Source: Bradyrhizobium diazoefficiens USDA 110
GTDB taxonomy: Bacteria; Pseudomonadota; Alphaproteobacteria; Rhizobiales; Xanthobacteraceae
Assembly: GCF_000011365.1 (NCBI RefSeq)
Contig: NC_004463.1
Location: 4,450,001-4,514,000, forward strand
Length of the DNA: 64,000 bases
Direction: 5' to 3'
The notes under the pieces are model-generated. The model made no database searches. It had not been told where the DNA came from and saw only the letters and a program-made list of their open reading frames with translations. Position numbers and translations under genes: made by a program. Position 1 is the stretch's first letter. Each line of letters starts with the position of its first letter. Shown piece after piece: positions 61,114 through 64,000 of this stretch.

Positions 61114-62091
61114 TTAAGGGGTCGGGAGCGGCGGCGGCTGGCGGCTGCGCAGGAAGCGCTCGCGGAAGCCGAACACGGCGTCCGCAAGGCCCAGGATCAC
61201 CATCGCGATGACAGGCCATCCGAACACGACGACGACGGCGTAGGTCGAGCCGAGCCAGAACGTGCGGCTCTTCAGCGCGAGCGTCAGCGTATGCAGCACG
61301 GCAAAGCCGGTCAGCGCATAGCCCATCATCAGCGCCGCCGTGGTGATTTGCGCGACGATCGCCAGCAGCCCGCCGGTGAAGCAGAAGGCGAGCGCGATGC
61401 AGAGCGCCACGAGCGTCATCGGCGGCAGCTCGGCCGTCATCAGATCCGGCCAGGGGCGGCGCAGCCGGCCCGACGTCGCCGTCACCCTGGCGCTGAGCCA
61501 GAGGTTGAGGGTCAGCGTCATCATGGCGACGATGGTGGCGGCGGCCGGCGCGATGCGCACCAGTGCGTCGACGAACTGGTCGGCTTCGCCGGAAGCTTGC
61601 GGATCGGTGGCGCGGAGGATGCGCATCAGGCCGCGCCGCAGCGTGCCGATGATGGTGTCGGCGTCGGTGCCGAGCGTGAGCAGGGCGGCGATCGTGGTCA
61701 GCGCGGCGAAGCCGGCGATCCACAGCAGGATACGGCCGACCGGGTACCACTCGAGCTCAGGCCCTGCCGCCGGCTCGGTCGCGGCGTCCGGCGTGACAGG
61801 TCCAACCTGCCGGCTGAGCAGGACGAGATGGCCGAGCCACCAGGCCGGCAGCGCGACGGTGACGGCGAAAGCGATGCAGTAGGGTAGGCCGAACAGGGCG
61901 CCGAGGCCGATCGCAGCGGCGATGCCGCCAAGGCTCGCGCAAAGCGGTCCCCAGCCGATCGCGGCGACCATCAGCGGCAGTGGTGCGAGATAGAACAGGA
62001 CGAGCGAGATCAGCGCGCCCGAAACGATCGAGGCGAACATCAGGGCCGACGCAGCGCCGGCGATCAGGGCTATCAGTCCAAAGGCCATCAT
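61114..62091 (-). CDS. DUF2232 membrane protein
   Basis: About 325 residues with seven to eight hydrophobic helices ([45 protein letters not shown] at the start). The family is always between rpsR and rplI in alphaproteobacteria; a role in cell-surface or sporulation-like processes has been suggested (YybS family) but is not settled. The ATG at 62091, or at 62088, with GGAGCGGGACAGCTG upstream fits. Confidence 0.88.
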
Positions 62092-62219
62092 CAGCTGTCC
62101 CGCTCCTTCCGAGCGGTTAGAGGCATCTCGCCCCAACCATCGGCGACCGGACGACCCGGAAGCCTTATGAAACTTCGAGAGTGCGGCCGGCGGCGATGTC
62201 GCCGCCGGCCGAATTCGTC

Positions 62220-62459
62220 TTAGCGAATGACGTAGGGCAGCAGGCCCAGGAAGCGCGCGCGCTTGATGGCGCGGGCGAGCTCACGTTGCTTCTTCGCGGA
62301 CACCGCGGTGATGCGGCTCGGCACGATCTTGCCGCGCTCGGAGACGTAACGCATCAGCAGCTTGGAGTCCTTGTAGTCGATCTTCGGAGCATTGGCGCCC
62401 GTGAACGGGCAGCTCTTGCGACGACGGAAAAACGGACGGCGTGCACCAGCTTCAGCCAT
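62220..62459 (-). CDS. rpsR: 30S ribosomal protein S18
   Basis: 79 residues: [71 protein letters not shown], nearly the full S18 profile. It lies 5 bases after rpsF, whose product it binds in the 30S platform. Confidence 0.97.
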   Translation of the reverse strand: MAEAGARRPFFRRRKSCPFTGANAPKIDYKDSKLLMRYVSERGKIVPSRITAVSAKKQRELARAIKRARFLGLLPYVIR

Positions 62460-62464
62460 TGATC

Positions 62465-62965
62465 TTACTCCCCATCCGTCGCGGTTTCAGCTTCTTCGCG
62501 CGGACGGCGCGGGCCGCGATCACCGCGGAAGCCACCACCGTCACGATCGCCGCCACGGAAACCACCCTCGCGGTCGCCACGGAAGCCGCCTTCACGCTCG
62601 CCGCGGAAGCCGCCGCCACGATCGTCACGTTCGCGATCGCGATCAGCCTTGCGCATCATCGCGGACGGGCCTTCCTCGAGCTCCTCGACGCGGACGCTGA
62701 GATAGCGGATCACGTCTTCGCTGATGCGCTCCTGGCGCTCGATCTCGGCGATCGCCGCGGACGGCGCGTCGATGTTGAGCAGCACGAAGTGCGCCTTGCG
62801 GTTCTTGTTCATGCGGTAGGTGAGGGAGCGAACGCCCCAGTTCTCGGTCTTGGTGACCTTGCCGCCGAGACCCTCGACGATACCGGTCATCTGCGCAGTC
62901 AGCTCTTCGACCTGCTGCGGGCTCGCGTCTTGGCGCGCGAGAAAAACATGCTCATAGAGAGCCAT
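62465..62965 (-). CDS. rpsF: 30S ribosomal protein S6
   Basis: About 166 residues from the ATG at 62965 ([22 protein letters not shown]). S6 fold to about residue 105; the rest is an Arg/Gly/Asp tail with repeats of [15 protein letters not shown]. The tail is longer than in E. coli S6, where the C-terminal Glu residues are added by RimK; here RG-rich tail may bind RNA. GAGGAAAGGACTTCC is a good ribosome binding site. Confidence 0.95.
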   Translation of the reverse strand: MALYEHVFLARQDASPQQVEELTAQMTGIVEGLGGKVTKTENWGVRSLTYRMNKNRKAHFVLLNIDAPSAAIAEIERQERISEDVIRYLSVRVEELEEGPSAMMRKADRDRERDDRGGGFRGEREGGFRGDREGGFRGGDRDGGGFRGDRGPRRPREEAETATDGE

Positions 62966-63156
62966 GGAAGTCCTTTCCTCATGTTGGCGCATCGCCCGGC
63001 GTCAAGCCCTTAAGAGGCCTTCGGAAAGGACTCTGGGATTAAGCTCAGAAGGCGGAAACACGGGACGACGGGCCGACTGGCCCTGCCACACCAAAATCAC
63101 GAATGATTTGTTGAGACCGTCCGTTCAGCTCCCGGCCGGGGTCTGCGGATGCGCGC

Positions 63157-63184
63157 CTTATACGGATTTTGGCCGGCTTTGCAA
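63157..63184 (-). promoter_or_regulatory. Promoter of the rpsF operon
   Basis: On the minus strand TTGCAA (63179-63184) and TATAAG (63157-63162) are separated by 16 bases, a good sigma-70-type promoter. The leader to rpsF is about 190 bases long, which leaves room for an autoregulatory S6:S18 site; I could not mark one. Confidence 0.6.
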
Positions 63185-63235
63185 GTTTGGAGGGCCAGGT
63201 TTCGCCTCTGGCGCCCGGGCTGGGGGCCCTTCGGC

Positions 63236-63272
63236 TTGATTTATTTGTTTGTATAGCATACAAATAAATCAA
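63236..63272. promoter_or_regulatory. Large palindrome, probable TetR operator
   Basis: TTGATTTATTTGT (63236-63248) is exactly complementary to ACAAATAAATCAA (63260-63272). Inside, TTTGTAT-AGC-ATACAAA (63248-63264) is a second palindrome with a slightly different centre. It lies 12 bases upstream of the TetR start codon and is AT-rich in a GC-rich window. Autoregulatory binding is likely. Confidence 0.7.
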
Positions 63273-63284
63273 CGGGAGGATCCC

Positions 63285-63992
63285 ATGGCAGACAAATCTG
63301 CCCGCGCCCCATCCGAGCCGGCCGCCGGCGACCCCAAGCATGCGGCGCGCGCCACACGCTCGGCCGGTCGCAAAATGCGCTCGTTGCTGCTGGATGCGGC
63401 CAGCCCGCTGTTCCGGGAGCGGGGATTGTCGGGCGCCTCGATCACCGACATCGCGGCCGCCGCGGACGCATTTCCGAGCCAGATCACCTACTATTTCCGC
63501 ACCAAGGAGGCGCTGTTCGTCGAATGCGCCTGCCGCGAGCTCCTGTACGTCGCCCGCGCGACCGAGCAGGCTGCGCTGAAGGCGCGCACGCCGCGGGACT
63601 ACACCCACGCGCTGGCCGAGACGGTGACGGCGAGCGATTCGGTCGCCTTCTTCGCCGAGGCGTTGACGTTGACGCGGCGTCGCCCGGATCTCGCGCCGCT
63701 GGTCGAGCGCACCATCGAGCGTCTGCACGCCGAGGGCGCACGCGCCTATGCGAGCCAGGTCGAGCGCCACGGCTGGCGTTCCCTGCGCGCGCCCGACGAG
63801 AGCTCGCGGCGGTTCTGGGCCGTCGCCATCGGCGTCATCCTCGAAGGCTATGCCATGGGGCGCTCGCCGGATGAGCTCTGCGCCGAGATGCTGCGCGTGC
63901 TGGGCGAGCAGGCGAAATCTGCCGGCGACGCCGCGCGCCTGCGCCTCGTCGACGACCGCGACGCATCGACCACTTCGGATGAGGAGAGCTAG
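63285..63992 (+). CDS. TetR family transcriptional regulator
   Basis: 235 residues from the ATG at 63285 with GGGAGGA upstream; the longer frame from 63249 would lie in the operator. The helix-turn-helix region is LLLDAASPLFRERGLSGASITDIAAAADAFPSQITYYFRTKEALF, after a 40-residue disordered N-terminus. The C-terminal half (DYTHALAETVTASDSVAFFAEALTLTRRRPDLAPLVERTIERL) resembles regulators of efflux pumps. Another ATG at 63996 may open the next gene, whose body is outside the window. Confidence 0.88.
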   Translation: MADKSARAPSEPAAGDPKHAARATRSAGRKMRSLLLDAASPLFRERGLSGASITDIAAAADAFPSQITYYFRTKEALFVECACRELLYVARATEQAALKARTPRDYTHALAETVTASDSVAFFAEALTLTRRRPDLAPLVERTIERLHAEGARAYASQVERHGWRSLRAPDESSRRFWAVAIGVILEGYAMGRSPDELCAEMLRVLGEQAKSAGDAARLRLVDDRDASTTSDEES

Positions 63993-64000
63993 GCCATGAC

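Overview
The window is GC-rich chromosomal DNA of an alphaproteobacterium, most likely Bradyrhizobium or a close relative (Nitrobacteraceae). The protein families, the gene order around rpsF-rpsR-DUF2232-rplI, the LivFGHMK cassettes and several families of palindromic intergenic repeats all point there. This is a judgement by eye, not a database result. No rRNA, tRNA, CRISPR array, insertion sequence or prophage was recognised.

Layout. 1-5.2 kb: a partial MmcQ/YjbR gene, a coupled minus-strand unit (GntR regulator, dicarboxylate/amino-acid symporter, threonine aldolase), a tautomerase, and a divergent SDR/LysR pair. 5.25-6.11 kb: about 0.9 kb of repeat-like, strongly palindromic DNA without a credible gene. 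6.2-16.6 kb: mostly small metabolic and stress genes (acetolactate-synthase-like enzyme, Lin0512 protein, GNAT acetyltransferase, beta-lactamase-fold hydrolase, an ECF-like sigma unit, GST, TetR-TauE operon, CsaA-like and ArsC-like proteins, a PAS-like protein). 16.8-21.5 kb: a complete branched-chain amino-acid-type ABC transporter (LivG, LivF, binding protein, LivH, LivM). 21.6-23.4 kb: a DUF47-Pit phosphate uptake pair with a reversed Pho-box-like site. 23.4-23.8 kb: a Gdx/SugE guanidinium exporter behind a clear guanidine-II (mini-ykkC) riboswitch. 23.9-32.1 kb: prfC, NnrU, panB, acyl-CoA synthetase, a YfgM-like protein, a lipoprotein and der. 32.1-38.5 kb: an accessory stretch with two less GC-rich orphan genes, an MFS transporter and an autotransporter broken by two single-base frameshifts. 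38.6-42.1 kb: a second LivK-like binding protein, a beta-propeller protein and an SDR.

42.2-63 kb carries, always on the minus strand, a housekeeping series that in many alphaproteobacteria lies close together: rpsF, rpsR, DUF2232, rplI, dnaB, alr, radA, cvpA, purF. Other genes are interleaved: a periplasmic binding protein fused in expression to a GGDEF-EAL protein, a second TauE, an SGNH hydrolase, xth, cfa, a c-type-cytochrome-like protein and a TetR-thioesterase operon. The window ends with a TetR regulator behind a long palindrome and the first bases of what may be its target gene.

The most informative signals are regulatory: the guanidine-II riboswitch with a visible alternative pairing to the ribosome binding site, the Pho-like box at the pit operon, a perfect CRP-type palindrome upstream of two tiny genes, and self-operator-like repeats at three TetR genes and one GntR gene. 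The best candidate for an undescribed system is the sensor pair at 46.2-49.4 kb.
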